64,000 nt of DNA from Idiomarina zobellii (GTDB lineage Bacteria > Pseudomonadota > Gammaproteobacteria > Enterobacterales > Alteromonadaceae). Below, piece after piece: positions 49,336 to 59,476 of this stretch. The stretch lies in assembly GCF_900100855.1 (NCBI RefSeq), contig NZ_FNCB01000008.1, forward strand, positions 25,468 through 89,467. Reading direction: 5' to 3'. Below the pieces are notes generated by a model that saw only the letters and a program-made list of their open reading frames with translations, was not told the DNA's origin and made no database searches. How positions within the stretch are numbered: position 1 is the stretch's first letter; each line of letters begins with the position of its first letter. Made by a program: the position numbers and the translations under genes.

Positions 49336-50111
49336 TACGAGCGAATTCCTATGCCTTTCTCAAGGATGTAATACGCCACGCCAAAAAACAGCACATTAAA
49401 CCCGACAAGTACCGCAATAGCGACACCAATACCAACATCCGACTGGCCTAAAAAGCCGTAGCGGAAACCGTTCACCATATAAAGCACTGGGTTCGCCATT
49501 GACACTTTTTGCCAAAACTCCGGCAGTAAGCTCACCGAGTAGAACACCCCACCTAAATAGGTTAACGGCGTCAGTACAAAGGTTGGCACTATGGATATAT
49601 CATCAAAAGTTTTACCATAAACAGCGTTAATCAGGCCGCCTAAGCAGAATAAGGTCGAGGTTAATACCACCGTCAACACAACATATCCGACATGGGCAAT
49701 TTGAATATCGGCGAACAGGAACGATACGCAAGTGACAATAACAGCCACTATCATCGCCCGAGCCATGCCTCCACCGATATAGCCCGCAATAATAACTGAG
49801 GTGGGCACCGGCGACACCAGCATCTCTTCAATATTGCGTTGAAATTTCGCACTGAAAAACGAAGAAGCGACGTTTGAATAGGAGTTGGTAATGACCGACA
49901 TCATAATAAGGCCCGGTACAATAAACTCCATGTAGCCAACACCACTCATTTCACCAATGCGTTCACCGACAATGCTACCGAAAATCACAAAGTACAACGT
50001 CATTGTAATTGCAGGCGGCACCAGCGTTTGCACCCAAATTCTTAAAAAGCGGGTGCACTCTTTTATCCAAATGGTCTTCAGTGCGATAAAGTTTGATGCT
50101 GAATGACTCAT
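49335..50111 (-). CDS. yadH: ABC-2 type transporter permease, YadH-like
   Basis: Inner-membrane component of 258 aa with about six hydrophobic helices. It contains the ABC-2 signatures PPAITMTLYFVIFGSIVG and an EEMLVSPVP coupling segment, followed by TFVLTPLTYLGGVFYSVSLL. It pairs with the ATPase upstream by a 4-nt overlap. The substrate is unknown; the E. coli homologue yadH is likewise beside panCB. Confidence 0.9.
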   Translation of the reverse strand: MSHSASNFIALKTIWIKECTRFLRIWVQTLVPPAITMTLYFVIFGSIVGERIGEMSGVGYMEFIVPGLIMMSVITNSYSNVASSFFSAKFQRNIEEMLVSPVPTSVIIAGYIGGGMARAMIVAVIVTCVSFLFADIQIAHVGYVVLTVVLTSTLFCLGGLINAVYGKTFDDISIVPTFVLTPLTYLGGVFYSVSLLPEFWQKVSMANPVLYMVNGFRYGFLGQSDVGIGVAIAVLVGFNVLFFGVAYYILEKGIGIRS

Positions 50112-51037
50112 TGCGCAGCCTCCTTCTGACGACCCTGCTCAACCATTGAGACAAAAAGCTCTTCAAGTCGGTTTGCTTTGTTTCGCATGGATAATACTTT
50201 TACCTGTTGTTCGCTAAGTTGCTCAAACACACGGTTGAGGCCGGCATCCTTATCGACTTCGACTTCAATCGTGTGGTCGTCTGTCCAACGATGATTAAAG
50301 CCGTCAATGGTCGCACCATTGTGACCAGGCTCAATATCGAGAATAAAGGTTTCCCGACTGAGCGTCGCCAATAAACGCTTGATTGAGGTGTCTTCCACGA
50401 TTTGGCCCGCATCAATAATGCCAATATTGCGGCACAGCATTTCCGCTTCTTCGAGATAATGCGTTGTCAAAATAATGGTAATGCCCTGCTCGTTTATTTT
50501 GGTCAGGTAGTCCCACATTGAGCGGCGCAGCTCTATGTCGACACCGGCAGTAGGCTCATCCAAAATCAATAGCTTCGGCTCGTGCAGTAACGCCCGGGCA
50601 ATCATTAAGCGGCGCTTCATACCGCCTGACAAAGAACGCGCAGGTTCATTTCGCTTGTCCCATAAGCCTAACTGTTTCAGATACTTCTCTGAGCGCTCTT
50701 TGGCAAGTTGTCTGGGCACACCATAGTAGCCAGCCTGGTTCACCACTATTTGCTGAACCGTTTCGAACTGGTTGAAATTGAATTCTTGCGGCACTAAACC
50801 AATTTGGCGTTTTAAATCCGCTAACTGCGTATCCAGGTCATACCCAAACACACTCACGGTGCCCGCGGTCTTATTCACCAACGACGAAATAATACCGATA
50901 GTGGTCGACTTACCCGCGCCATTAGGCCCAAGCAATGCATAAAAATCGCCTTCTTCTACCGACAGGTCGATACCCTTTAAGGCTTCAAAACCACCTCGGT
51001 ATACTTTTCTTAACCCTTTAATTTCTAGCGCTTTCAT
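50108..51037 (-). CDS. yadG: ABC transporter ATP-binding protein, YadG-like
   Basis: ATPase partner of YadH. The ATG at 51037 gives MKALEIKGLRKVYRGGFEAL (309 aa, E. coli YadG 308); an open frame extending to 51070 overlaps ubiX and lacks a standard start. Walker A is GPNGAGKSTT, the signature RSLSGGMKRRLMIARALLH and Walker B LLILDEPTAGVD are present, and a C-terminal domain of about 90 aa follows. The start is eight bases after the ubiX stop. Confidence 0.92.
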   Translation of the reverse strand: MKALEIKGLRKVYRGGFEALKGIDLSVEEGDFYALLGPNGAGKSTTIGIISSLVNKTAGTVSVFGYDLDTQLADLKRQIGLVPQEFNFNQFETVQQIVVNQAGYYGVPRQLAKERSEKYLKQLGLWDKRNEPARSLSGGMKRRLMIARALLHEPKLLILDEPTAGVDIELRRSMWDYLTKINEQGITIILTTHYLEEAEMLCRNIGIIDAGQIVEDTSIKRLLATLSRETFILDIEPGHNGATIDGFNHRWTDDHTIEVEVDKDAGLNRVFEQLSEQQVKVLSMRNKANRLEELFVSMVEQGRQKEAAQ

Positions 51038-51045
51038 ACTCTGTA

Positions 51046-51666
51046 CTATGACTCCTTTGAGTAGCCCCAACGCGCAACCAGCTTCTGCTCTAACCCTAAA
51101 TGATCAAGCACTCGGGCGACCATAAAATCAATTAAATCGTCAATGCTCTCAGGCTTATGATAAAAGCCAGGTGCTGCCGGCATTATGGTAACGCCCTGCT
51201 GACTTAGCTGTAGCATGTTTTGCAAATGTATGGTCGACAATGGCGATTCGCGAGGAACCAAAATAAGCTGCCCACGCTCTTTCATAACGACATCGGCGGC
51301 CCGCTCTATAAGCGTATTGCTACTACCACAAGCTATTGCCGATAAGGTGCTGGTTGAACAGGGACAAACCACCATTTTCCCGGGCGCAGACGAGCCGGAC
51401 GCCACCGGCGAAAACCATTCTTCTTTACCAAAAACCTGAAGCTTATCGTCGCTGGCTGAAAAGTATTTACGTAATTGTTCAGCCGCTTTGTCAGGGGCGG
51501 CCGGCAACTGCATACCATGCTCGGTTGCCAGAACCACTCTGGCTGCGCTGGATATCAACAAAAACACCTGTTGATCCTGATCAAGCAAGCATTGTATCAA
51601 ACGCAGTGCATAAGGTGCACCCGATGCGCCGGTAATAGCGACCGTGACCCTATTATCCTGTTTCAT
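51046..51666 (-). CDS. ubiX: flavin prenyltransferase UbiX
   Basis: Makes prenylated FMN, the cofactor of the UbiD decarboxylase in ubiquinone synthesis. The 206-aa product has [20 protein letters not shown] and the [20 protein letters not shown] segment with the phosphate- and prenyl-binding residues, then [20 protein letters not shown]. It begins at the last base of mpl on the same strand. Confidence 0.96.
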   Translation of the reverse strand: MKQDNRVTVAITGASGAPYALRLIQCLLDQDQQVFLLISSAARVVLATEHGMQLPAAPDKAAEQLRKYFSASDDKLQVFGKEEWFSPVASGSSAPGKMVVCPCSTSTLSAIACGSSNTLIERAADVVMKERGQLILVPRESPLSTIHLQNMLQLSQQGVTIMPAAPGFYHKPESIDDLIDFMVARVLDHLGLEQKLVARWGYSKES

Positions 51667-53012
51667 TATGCCTCCTGGCTGTGTTGCAACGCAGTGAGAA
51701 AGCGCTGGTGTAAACCATCAAAGCTACCATTACTCATTATAACGACAGAGTCTTCCGGCTGCGCTTCATGTAGCAAACCCTCGAGCAATTGCCCAGTGCT
51801 AGTGAAAACGTGTGCATTCGGTAACACCCGCGCCAGCTCCCACTTTAATCCGTCAGGTTGCAGTACAAAGACCTCATCAGCAGCTCTCAACGCTTCTTCC
51901 ATCGCGTCAGCATGAACACCCATTTTCATGGTGTTTGAGCGTGGTTCCAGTACCGCAACAATGCGCGAACCCGGCAGGTGAGAGCGCAAGCCTCTCAGCG
52001 TTGTTTTAATTGCGCTGGGGTGATGGGCAAAGTCATCATAAACTCTTATACGGTTGTGTTCGCCAATCAGTTCCATGCGTCGTTTAGGGCTTTGAAAGCG
52101 GCTTAAGGAGTCAGCACTTTGCTCTGCAGGGACACCAACATGACGAGCTGCAATAATAGCCATCATGGCGTTATTAACGTTGTGCTCACCTAATAACGAC
52201 CATTCAATGCTTGCGACCGTGTCGCCCTCATGCATCACCTCGAAGGACGTGCCATCCTCGTTGTTGCGCTTTGCAGACCAGTCTTTACCCAGCTGGACTT
52301 TGTCGCTCCAGCAGCCACCGTCAACAACTTCGTTTAACGCTTTGTCTTCAGTTGGATAAATAACCTGACCGGAGTCTGGCACAACACGCAGCAAGTGCGA
52401 AAACTGTCGTTTAATGGCGGCAAGATCATCAAAGATATCGGCATGATCAAATTCGAGATTATTCAGCACCAGTGTGTCGGGGGCGTAGTGTACAAACTTC
52501 GAGCGCTTATCGAAAAATGCCGTATCATATTCATCGGCTTCAATCACAAAAAAGTTCGACTCGGTTAACCTTGCACTGACGGAGAAGTTTCCCGGCACAC
52601 CACCAATCATGAAACCTGGGTTATACCCGTTATCTTCCAGAATCCACGCCAGCATACTGGCCGTTGTGGTTTTACCGTGGGTTCCTGCAACCGCCAGAAC
52701 CCAGCGTTGGGTCAGTATATTGTCATGCAGCCATTGCGCACCAGACACATAAGGGAGCCGCTCACGCAGTACCGTTTCAACCTCTGGATTCCCCCGGCTC
52801 AATGCATTGCCGATAATAACCAAGTCGGGCTTAGGTTCTAAATTCGCTTCGGCATAACCTTCCATTAACTCTATGCCCAAACTTTCCAGCTGAGTGCTCA
52901 TTGGCGGATACACGCTGGCATCAGAGCCTGTTACTTTATGTCCAAGCTGCTGGGCAATAGCGGCGACACCGCCCATAAAGGTACCGCAAATACCGACGAT
53001 ATGAATATGCAT
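51666..53012 (-). CDS. mpl: UDP-N-acetylmuramate:L-alanyl-gamma-D-glutamyl-meso-diaminopimelate ligase
   Basis: Recycles murein tripeptide by joining it to UDP-MurNAc. The 448-aa Mur ligase opens [20 protein letters not shown] and has the ATP loop [12 protein letters not shown]. The absence of MurC-type N-terminal extras and the family sequence [20 protein letters not shown] support Mpl over MurC. Head of the mpl-ubiX-yadG-yadH run; divergent from fbp across 150 nt. Confidence 0.95.
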   Translation of the reverse strand: MHIHIVGICGTFMGGVAAIAQQLGHKVTGSDASVYPPMSTQLESLGIELMEGYAEANLEPKPDLVIIGNALSRGNPEVETVLRERLPYVSGAQWLHDNILTQRWVLAVAGTHGKTTTASMLAWILEDNGYNPGFMIGGVPGNFSVSARLTESNFFVIEADEYDTAFFDKRSKFVHYAPDTLVLNNLEFDHADIFDDLAAIKRQFSHLLRVVPDSGQVIYPTEDKALNEVVDGGCWSDKVQLGKDWSAKRNNEDGTSFEVMHEGDTVASIEWSLLGEHNVNNAMMAIIAARHVGVPAEQSADSLSRFQSPKRRMELIGEHNRIRVYDDFAHHPSAIKTTLRGLRSHLPGSRIVAVLEPRSNTMKMGVHADAMEEALRAADEVFVLQPDGLKWELARVLPNAHVFTSTGQLLEGLLHEAQPEDSVVIMSNGSFDGLHQRFLTALQHSQEA

Positions 53013-53162
53013 GCGTCAATCCAATTCATCTATTTGTTACTGAAGCGAAAGTGTACCACGTCAAAAACGCCAAGCAGGATTTTTACTAAAAAATAAGGTA
53101 TCATTTGCGCCCTCGAAAACATGTCATTTAACGCACCAACATTTTAAGCTGCAGGAACTGTT

Positions 53163-54146
53163 ATGAAACGCTTATTGCCTACACTGAGAGCCGACCAAAC
53201 CAGCGAGTCGCTCATATCCGTTATTAACACCATTCAAATTGCAGCCAAGGAAATTTCGTTCCGACTTCACCAGGGCGCACTAGCCGGTGTGCTGGGCTCT
53301 ACGCTGGATGAAAACATTCAGGGCGAAACTCAGAAAAAGCTCGATGTTGTTGCCAACCAGCTATTAAAAACCCTGTTGCTGGAGTCGCCTAATGTACACG
53401 CCGTCGCTTCCGAAGAGGAAGACTCCGTTGTCGACAGCCCTAATTCCGGCCATTACCTGGTCGCTTTTGACCCACTCGATGGCAGTTCAAATATCGATAT
53501 TAACGGTGGCGTAGGCACTATCTTTTCGATACTAAGAAAGCCTGAAGGTGAAGAGACCAGCGAATCTATGTTCCTGCAACCGGGCAAGGCACAAGTTGCC
53601 GCAGGTTATGTATTATATGGCCCGGCAACCATGATGGTGTTAACCACCGGCAAAGCCGTTCGGGTTTATACGTTAGACCAAACCGTGGGCGAGTTTTTGC
53701 TCACTCACGAAAAGGCGGAAATTCCTAAAGATACAAAAGAGTTCGCCATTAACATGTCGAACCGTCGCCACTGGGCAGAGCCAATTAAAGCCTATATCAA
53801 TGACTTACTGGAAGGTAAAGAAGGGCCTCGAGGCAAGAACTTTAACATGCGCTGGAATGCCGCTATGGTGTCTGATGTACACCGAGTGATTTCTCGTGGC
53901 GGATTGTTTACTTACCCGTGGGACGCCCGGAAACCAGAAAAGCCCTTTAAGTTACGCCTAATGTACGAAGCCGCGCCTATGGCTATGCTGGTTGAAAAGG
54001 CGGGCGGCAAGGCATCTGACGGTTACCGACGCATTCTGGACATTGTCCCTGACCATATTCACCAACGGGTTGCCGTTGTACTTGGCTCTGCAAACGAAGT
54101 TGACGTTTGCATGGAGTATCATAAGCAGTACCCGAAACCGTATTAG
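53163..54146 (+). CDS. fbp: fructose-1,6-bisphosphatase class 1
   Basis: Gluconeogenic step from fructose-1,6-bisphosphate to fructose-6-phosphate. The 327-aa product has the metal site [20 protein letters not shown], an upstream acidic VASEEEDSV and the C-terminal [20 protein letters not shown] block. Stand-alone with its own leader, followed by ppa, with a strong promoter between them. Confidence 0.96.
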   Translation: MKRLLPTLRADQTSESLISVINTIQIAAKEISFRLHQGALAGVLGSTLDENIQGETQKKLDVVANQLLKTLLLESPNVHAVASEEEDSVVDSPNSGHYLVAFDPLDGSSNIDINGGVGTIFSILRKPEGEETSESMFLQPGKAQVAAGYVLYGPATMMVLTTGKAVRVYTLDQTVGEFLLTHEKAEIPKDTKEFAINMSNRRHWAEPIKAYINDLLEGKEGPRGKNFNMRWNAAMVSDVHRVISRGGLFTYPWDARKPEKPFKLRLMYEAAPMAMLVEKAGGKASDGYRRILDIVPDHIHQRVAVVLGSANEVDVCMEYHKQYPKPY

Positions 54147-54159
54147 ACCTTTAGCGATA

Positions 54160-54187
54160 TTGCACGATAAAGCCGAACCGCTATAAT
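54160..54187 (+). promoter_or_regulatory. strong sigma70 promoter for ppa
   Basis: TTGCAC (54160-54165), a 16-nt spacer and a perfect TATAAT (54182-54187). Transcription would start near 54194, with a leader of about 35 nt and the Shine-Dalgarno AGGAAG before the ppa ATG. Confidence 0.7.
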
Positions 54188-54229
54188 CGCGCAATCTGTA
54201 TAACTTTTACATTGAGAACAGGAAGTATT

Positions 54230-54760
54230 ATGAGCTTAGGAAACGTACCTGCAGGTAAAAACCTGCCAGAAGAAGTCAACGTTATCATCGAAATTCCGGC
54301 AAACGCTGACCCAATTAAGTACGAAGTCGACAAAGACACAGGTGCATTAGTGGTTGACCGTTTCATGGCAACGCCAATGTTCTACCCTGCAAACTACGGT
54401 TTCGTTAATGAAACCTTGTCACTCGACGGCGACCCGGTTGACGTTTTAGTACCAACACCATACCCACTGCAAGCCGGCTGTGTGATCAAATGCCGTCCTG
54501 TCGGTGTATTAAAAATGACTGACGAGTCTGGTGAAGACGCAAAAGTTATTGCGGTTCCTGTCAGTAAGCTGACCAAAGAGTACGACCACATTAATGACGT
54601 GGACGACTTGCCAGAGCTATTAAAAGCTCAAATCACTCACTTCTTCGAGCGCTATAAAGAACTTGAAAAAGGTAAGTGGGTTAAAGTTGACGGCTGGGAA
54701 AACGCAGCGTCAGCTAAAGAAGAAATTAAAACGTCATTTGAGCGCGCTCAGAAGTCGTAA
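54230..54760 (+). CDS. ppa: inorganic pyrophosphatase
   Basis: Soluble family I pyrophosphatase, hydrolysing PPi to drive biosynthesis. The ATG at 54230 (after AGGAAG) gives 176 aa, the E. coli length; an earlier frame from 54212 is rejected. Active-site blocks are [18 protein letters not shown], the DGDPVDVLV aspartates and the [20 protein letters not shown] stretch. The near-consensus promoter upstream fits an abundant enzyme. Confidence 0.97.
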   Translation: MSLGNVPAGKNLPEEVNVIIEIPANADPIKYEVDKDTGALVVDRFMATPMFYPANYGFVNETLSLDGDPVDVLVPTPYPLQAGCVIKCRPVGVLKMTDESGEDAKVIAVPVSKLTKEYDHINDVDDLPELLKAQITHFFERYKELEKGKWVKVDGWENAASAKEEIKTSFERAQKS

Positions 54761-54786
54761 ATTCTTAACGTTAAAAGGCAGTATCT

Positions 54787-55485
54787 ATGACCGCCGTTTC
54801 TGTTCGTGATTTAAGCTTCTCCTGGAAGCGCAATGAACCCGCCACATTAGAAATACTCGAGTGGCAAGTACAGAACGGCGAAACTCTGCTTTTACGCGGT
54901 CCCAGCGGTAGCGGGAAGTCCACTCTGTTATCGCTGTTAGCCGGCATTAATTCACCGCAAAAAGGTGAGTTGAGCCTTTTCGGCACACCGCTTTCTAAAC
55001 TTTCCGGACGCCAGAGAGATCGGTTCCGGGCCGATAACATCGGTTATATCTTTCAGCAGTTTAATCTTTTGCCTTATTTGTCTGCATTGGACAATGCTTT
55101 ATTAGCTTGTCAGTTTTCAAGCATTCGCAAAGAGCGCATTGCAAAGGCTGGCGAGACACCAGAAGCCTCAGCTCACAATATGTTGAAACGTTTAGGTTTA
55201 AGCGAGAGCCAGATTCAACAGCCCGCGCACTCCCTCAGCGTCGGTCAACAACAACGGGTTGCTGCTGCACGCGCTTTGTTAGGCGCACCACCACTTTTAA
55301 TTGCGGACGAGCCAACATCAGCGCTCGACGCTGAGCACCGTGACAGTTTTATCCAATTGCTTCTCGAACTGTCTGCTAAGAACGATACTACGGTGATTTT
55401 TGTCACGCATGATGCCGCTTTATCTCGCTACTTTGACTCCCATGTTGAACTCAATGACCTCAACAAAGCAGGAGTAACGGCATGA
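54787..55485 (+). CDS. ABC transporter ATP-binding protein (MacB/LolD type)
   Basis: 232-aa ATPase with Walker A LRGPSGSGKSTLLSL, Q-loop YIFQQFNLLPYL, signature HSLSVGQQQRVAAARALLG and Walker B LLIADEPTSALD, characteristic of the MacB/LolD/FtsE group that works with FtsX-like permeases. Its stop overlaps the permease start by 4 nt and the DUF3299 gene follows. The set resembles the zinc-linked zrg-type cluster of Vibrio, although I see no zrgA-like gene here; that link is inferred from memory. Confidence 0.9.
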   Translation: MTAVSVRDLSFSWKRNEPATLEILEWQVQNGETLLLRGPSGSGKSTLLSLLAGINSPQKGELSLFGTPLSKLSGRQRDRFRADNIGYIFQQFNLLPYLSALDNALLACQFSSIRKERIAKAGETPEASAHNMLKRLGLSESQIQQPAHSLSVGQQQRVAAARALLGAPPLLIADEPTSALDAEHRDSFIQLLLELSAKNDTTVIFVTHDAALSRYFDSHVELNDLNKAGVTA

Positions 55486-56714
55486 TAAAGCTGGCCATTA
55501 AAAGTTTGCTGAATCGCCGTGCGAGTGTTCTGCTGACTGTTATTGCTATTGCAGTCAGTGTCACCTTGCTACTTGCTGTCGAACGCACGCGAGAACAAGT
55601 GCAAACAAACTTTGCTAATACGGTCTCGGGAACAGACTTAATTATTGGAGCCAGAACCAGTCAGATACAGCTGCTGCTGTCGTCCGTTTTTCATATTGGT
55701 AGCATGACCAACAACATGAGTTGGGAGGCCTTTGATGACATTCGTTCACGCCCCGCAGTGGAGTGGGCGGTGCCAATTTCGCTGGGTGACAGTGTCGGCG
55801 GTTTACCCGTTGTTGCCACTACTAAAGACTACTTTAAACACTTTAGATACGGTAGTAAGCAGTCACTAACCTTTGCTGCTGGCGACGCTTTCCACGATGA
55901 AAAACAAGTTGTACTAGGCGCTGAAGCAGCGTCTAAATTAAACAAGAAAGTCGGTAATGACATTACCATTGCGCATGGTAGTGGCGGCATTAGTTTTAGT
56001 GAACACGATGAGCATCCGCTAACTGTCGTAGGTATCTTAAAGCGCACAGGGACGCCCGTTGACCAGACTATTTTAACCAGCTTAACGAGCCTTGAAGTTA
56101 TTCATGGTGGCGAAAGCCGTGACAAACATGACCATGGTGACAGCCACGCTCACCCTCCTGCAGAGAGCATTAGCGCCGCACTACTGGGGCTCAAAGCCAA
56201 ACCGCTGGCATTAAGGCTTCAACGACAAATTAACACCTATAAACCGGAGCCACTCACAGCATTATTACCCGGTATGACACTGCAAGAGTTGTGGAAGACG
56301 CTGCGCGTATTCGAACAAGCGTTAACCGTTATATCCTCGATGGTGGTACTTATTGGGTTACTAGGCATGCTGACCATTATGCTTGCCAGCTTACGGGAAC
56401 GCCGTCGTGAAATGGCGGTCTTAAGAGCAGTAGGCGCAGGACCAGGAACCGTTTTTGGCTTGTTAGTCAGTGAAGCTTTATTACTGACGGTGGTAGCCGC
56501 CGCAAGCGGGTTGGCTCTGCTGTACTTGCTCGAATGGTCGCTGGCCGGCGTTATTCAGTCGCAGACCGGCATTGTTCTTAGCTTTGCATGGCCAACAGTT
56601 GCTGAGTGGTGGCGCTTAGGGCTCGTTGTGGCTACCGGTTTTGTGTTAAGTTTAATTCCAGCCTGGCGAGCCTATCGCCAGTCTTTAGCAGACGGACTCA
56701 CGGTGAAAGTATGA
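55482..56714 (+). CDS. FtsX-like ABC transporter permease with His-rich loop
   Basis: 410 aa with one N-terminal helix (about 15-35) followed by a large periplasmic region and three C-terminal helices (about 285-400), the MacB/LolC topology. In the periplasmic part, residues about 207-225 form a run of histidines and acids (HGGESRDKHDHGDSHAHPP), with a second SEHDEHP nearby, consistent with metal binding. The conserved RERRREMAVLRAVGAGPGTV segment marks the FtsX domain. Coupled by 4-nt overlaps on both sides. Confidence 0.88.
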   Translation: MIKLAIKSLLNRRASVLLTVIAIAVSVTLLLAVERTREQVQTNFANTVSGTDLIIGARTSQIQLLLSSVFHIGSMTNNMSWEAFDDIRSRPAVEWAVPISLGDSVGGLPVVATTKDYFKHFRYGSKQSLTFAAGDAFHDEKQVVLGAEAASKLNKKVGNDITIAHGSGGISFSEHDEHPLTVVGILKRTGTPVDQTILTSLTSLEVIHGGESRDKHDHGDSHAHPPAESISAALLGLKAKPLALRLQRQINTYKPEPLTALLPGMTLQELWKTLRVFEQALTVISSMVVLIGLLGMLTIMLASLRERRREMAVLRAVGAGPGTVFGLLVSEALLLTVVAAASGLALLYLLEWSLAGVIQSQTGIVLSFAWPTVAEWWRLGLVVATGFVLSLIPAWRAYRQSLADGLTVKV

Positions 56715-57181
56715 AGCAGTTATTAGCATTAATGTTTTTGGTCGTTGCAATGCCGACGTTCGCAGCAGAGAAAATTGGCTGGAAAGACTTAATCCCTGAA
56801 GGTTTTACCCCACCGCCGGTTAAGCCTCAATCTTACTATGACGCTAATCCAGAAGAAGACAGGCAAACTAACTTAGATGCACCTGTGGTCGAGTCTTTGG
56901 ATGGCAAAAAAGTCCGCATACCGGGTTATGTGGTGCAGCTTGAAGGTGACGCTGACAATGTCACTGAATTTTTGTTAGTGCCTTATTTCGGCGCCTGTAT
57001 TCACGTGCCGCCACCGCCGCCGAATCAGATTATCCATGTTCAATACGAAGAAGGTGTTCCTTACGAAAACACCTACGATGCCGTATGGATTGAGGGTACG
57101 ATTAAGGTGGAACGCAAAGAAGGCGACTTAGCAGTTGTTGGCTACACTATGGATGCCGACTCTGTTGAGGTGTATCAGTAA
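56711..57181 (+). CDS. exported DUF3299 family protein
   Basis: 156 aa, start ATG overlapping the permease stop (an earlier frame from 56606 is inside the permease). It has a signal peptide (LLALMFLVVAMPTFAAEK). The DUF3299 core is shown by VRIPGYVVQLEGD and the CIHVPPPPPNQ motif (Cys96, His98), which may bind a metal. Periplasmic, most likely working with the ABC pair. It is convergent with the next gene, the two stops overlapping by 7 nt. Function unproven. Confidence 0.85.
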   Translation: MKQLLALMFLVVAMPTFAAEKIGWKDLIPEGFTPPPVKPQSYYDANPEEDRQTNLDAPVVESLDGKKVRIPGYVVQLEGDADNVTEFLLVPYFGACIHVPPPPPNQIIHVQYEEGVPYENTYDAVWIEGTIKVERKEGDLAVVGYTMDADSVEVYQ

Positions 57182-59388
57182 GAGTCTTTTTGCTCTTTCA
57201 GTAACTGAATAAGCTCATTAGCCGGCATGGGTTTGGCGAAGTAAAAGCCTTGCCCTTCCCGGCAGTCCAGACCAATGAAATAATCCCGCTGCTCTGTTTC
57301 TTCAATACCTTCCGCCAGAATTTCCAGACCCAGCCGATGGGCCATATCCACAATAGTCTCAATAATGATTTGCCCGCTTTTATGGGCGGAGTTATTCACG
57401 AAGGTTTTATCAATTTTAATTCGGTTAAGCGGTAGTTTCTGTAAATAACTGAGCGAAGAAAAGCCGACACCGAAATCGTCAATAGCAACTTTCACGCCTT
57501 GAAGCTTCAGTCGTTTTAAAATATCAGCGACTAACTCAGGCTCTTCCATCAGAATACTTTCGGTAATTTCAAGCTCAACACGCTCTGGCGATATGCCTGA
57601 CTGTTCAATTTGTTTTTCAACCAGCTCGGGGAAATCCCGCTTTCTAAACTGCGGAACTGACACATTAATGGCGATACGCAAATTAGGCAGACCACTTTCA
57701 TCAAAGGCTTGAATTTGTCGGCAAGACTCTTCAATGACCCAGGAGCCAATATCGACAATAAGCCCCGAGTACTCCGCCAAGGGAATAAACTCAGCCGGTG
57801 AAATAAAACTGCCATCGCTTTGTGGCCAGCGCAATAATGCTTCAACACCGATAATTTTCTGAGTCTTAAGGTCAACCTGGGGTTGATACCAGACCTGCAG
57901 TTTTCTATCCGAAAAGTCAGCTCTTAGCTTTCTGACCAGTTCAAGACGACGTTGAGTCTCTTGCTCCATAATGGGTTCATAAAAGTCGAAGCGCTCGAAT
58001 GAATGAGTTTTCGCACTTTTCAGGGCAATATACACCTGCTTCAAAAGACCTTTACCGTTAACTCGCTCGGTATTTTCCGCAGAAGTAAAACCACAGGTGA
58101 CTTGCAGCGGTATGTAGTGCTCGCCGGCTCTGAACGGTAACATAAACAGTTGGTTAATATTACCCGGCGTGACGATAGCTTTATGACCTGTTATGCCAAA
58201 AACATCCGCTGAAATTCTGGAAACAAAAACTTCATTACCAAGTTGTTCGGTAAGTCGAAGCGCAACGGAACGTAGAAGTAGATTGCCTATATCCTGGCCG
58301 AGGCCATCGTTCACATCTGAAAAGTGGTCAATATCCACCACCGCTATGGCGGTTTCCTGGCAAGGCTTTTCAGAGATAACCTGAAGCTTTCGCGTAAATT
58401 CAGCGCGGTTAGGAATGCCGGTTAGCGGGTCAAGATAAGCAGCAGTGCGTAGCTCTTCAAATAAATTCGCATTTTCAAACCCGACAGCAATATTGGCTAA
58501 AAAGACTTCCAGCAACTCCTGATCGTACTCAGCCACTTTTTGGTCAGTCTCAATATAGGCCGCAGCCTGATGCTCTTGCCCGTCGATGAAAAATACCGTT
58601 GCGTGCTCTGTCTGAATGTGTCGCTTTTCATTCAGACACTGACGAACAGATCTTTCTATTTCCTCAGAGTTTAGCGTCGATAAACTTTTATGTATGCTGT
58701 TCGCAAAGTGACCAGCAGCCCCCAGTACTAAAATATCATTATCTTTATGAGGAGCTCGTGCGCCGACAATGCCTTCTGCGTTTAGGCCAAGTAGTGAAGC
58801 AATTTGAGTGACGACACCTTCGGAAAAGTTCACTATAGAATGGCGTTCCATCAAATTCGAAGCAGAATGAATAATTTTTCTTAAGCCACGGCGATTTTCA
58901 TTAATGGTTTTTAACTGTTGGTAAGAACGCACTGCCGAGAAAACAGTGGTTAACAGGCGACTACGAGTGAGTTCAGTTTTTGTTTTATAGTCATTGATGT
59001 CATACGCTTTTACGACATTTTCTTCCGGTGCATACCCGGGCTGTCCCGTTCGCAACACAATACGTATTTCATCGTTAGCGAGCTTTTCTCGAATATCCTG
59101 CGCGACTCTCAAACCGGCGTCGTCAGTTTCCATAACAACATCCAGTAAAATCATAGCAACGTCATCGTGCTCGCTTAAACGATCGAGCGCTTCGCTACCG
59201 CTATACGCATGCAAAAATTGAAGGGGTTTGTCTGAAATAATGACATCGGCGAGAGCCATTTTTGTGACAGCATGAATCTCCTGATCGTCATCGACAATCA
59301 GGATTTTCCAAAAGCCCTTGGGCTTGTCTACCTTGATCTCTTCATCGTCATCATGAAGGAACAGCGGCTCATCTGGGGTACTGCTCAT
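57175..59388 (-). CDS. response regulator with DUF3369, degenerate GGDEF and EAL domains
   Basis: 737 aa from the ATG at 59388, two bases after GGAAGGCGA, the best Shine-Dalgarno; a frame from 59424 exists but lacks one. Domain order: receiver (about 28-145, acceptor Asp83 in ILLDVVMETDD), DUF3369-like region (about 190-330), GGDEF-like domain whose signature is SADVF near 394 and so probably cannot make c-di-GMP, and EAL domain with EALLRW near 515, EITESILME, DDFGVGFSSLSYL near 636 and EGIEETEQ, all intact. It likely acts as a phosphodiesterase. Partner kinase not seen here. Confidence 0.92.
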   Translation of the reverse strand: MSSTPDEPLFLHDDDEEIKVDKPKGFWKILIVDDDQEIHAVTKMALADVIISDKPLQFLHAYSGSEALDRLSEHDDVAMILLDVVMETDDAGLRVAQDIREKLANDEIRIVLRTGQPGYAPEENVVKAYDINDYKTKTELTRSRLLTTVFSAVRSYQQLKTINENRRGLRKIIHSASNLMERHSIVNFSEGVVTQIASLLGLNAEGIVGARAPHKDNDILVLGAAGHFANSIHKSLSTLNSEEIERSVRQCLNEKRHIQTEHATVFFIDGQEHQAAAYIETDQKVAEYDQELLEVFLANIAVGFENANLFEELRTAAYLDPLTGIPNRAEFTRKLQVISEKPCQETAIAVVDIDHFSDVNDGLGQDIGNLLLRSVALRLTEQLGNEVFVSRISADVFGITGHKAIVTPGNINQLFMLPFRAGEHYIPLQVTCGFTSAENTERVNGKGLLKQVYIALKSAKTHSFERFDFYEPIMEQETQRRLELVRKLRADFSDRKLQVWYQPQVDLKTQKIIGVEALLRWPQSDGSFISPAEFIPLAEYSGLIVDIGSWVIEESCRQIQAFDESGLPNLRIAINVSVPQFRKRDFPELVEKQIEQSGISPERVELEITESILMEEPELVADILKRLKLQGVKVAIDDFGVGFSSLSYLQKLPLNRIKIDKTFVNNSAHKSGQIIIETIVDMAHRLGLEILAEGIEETEQRDYFIGLDCREGQGFYFAKPMPANELIQLLKEQKDSY

Positions 59389-59476
59389 TCGCCTTCCGCT
59401 TAAACCGTTACAAACATCTAACAATTTAGCTTATAAGGTTGTACAACTGCAAGCGAATAAACAGTATTCGTTTTCT

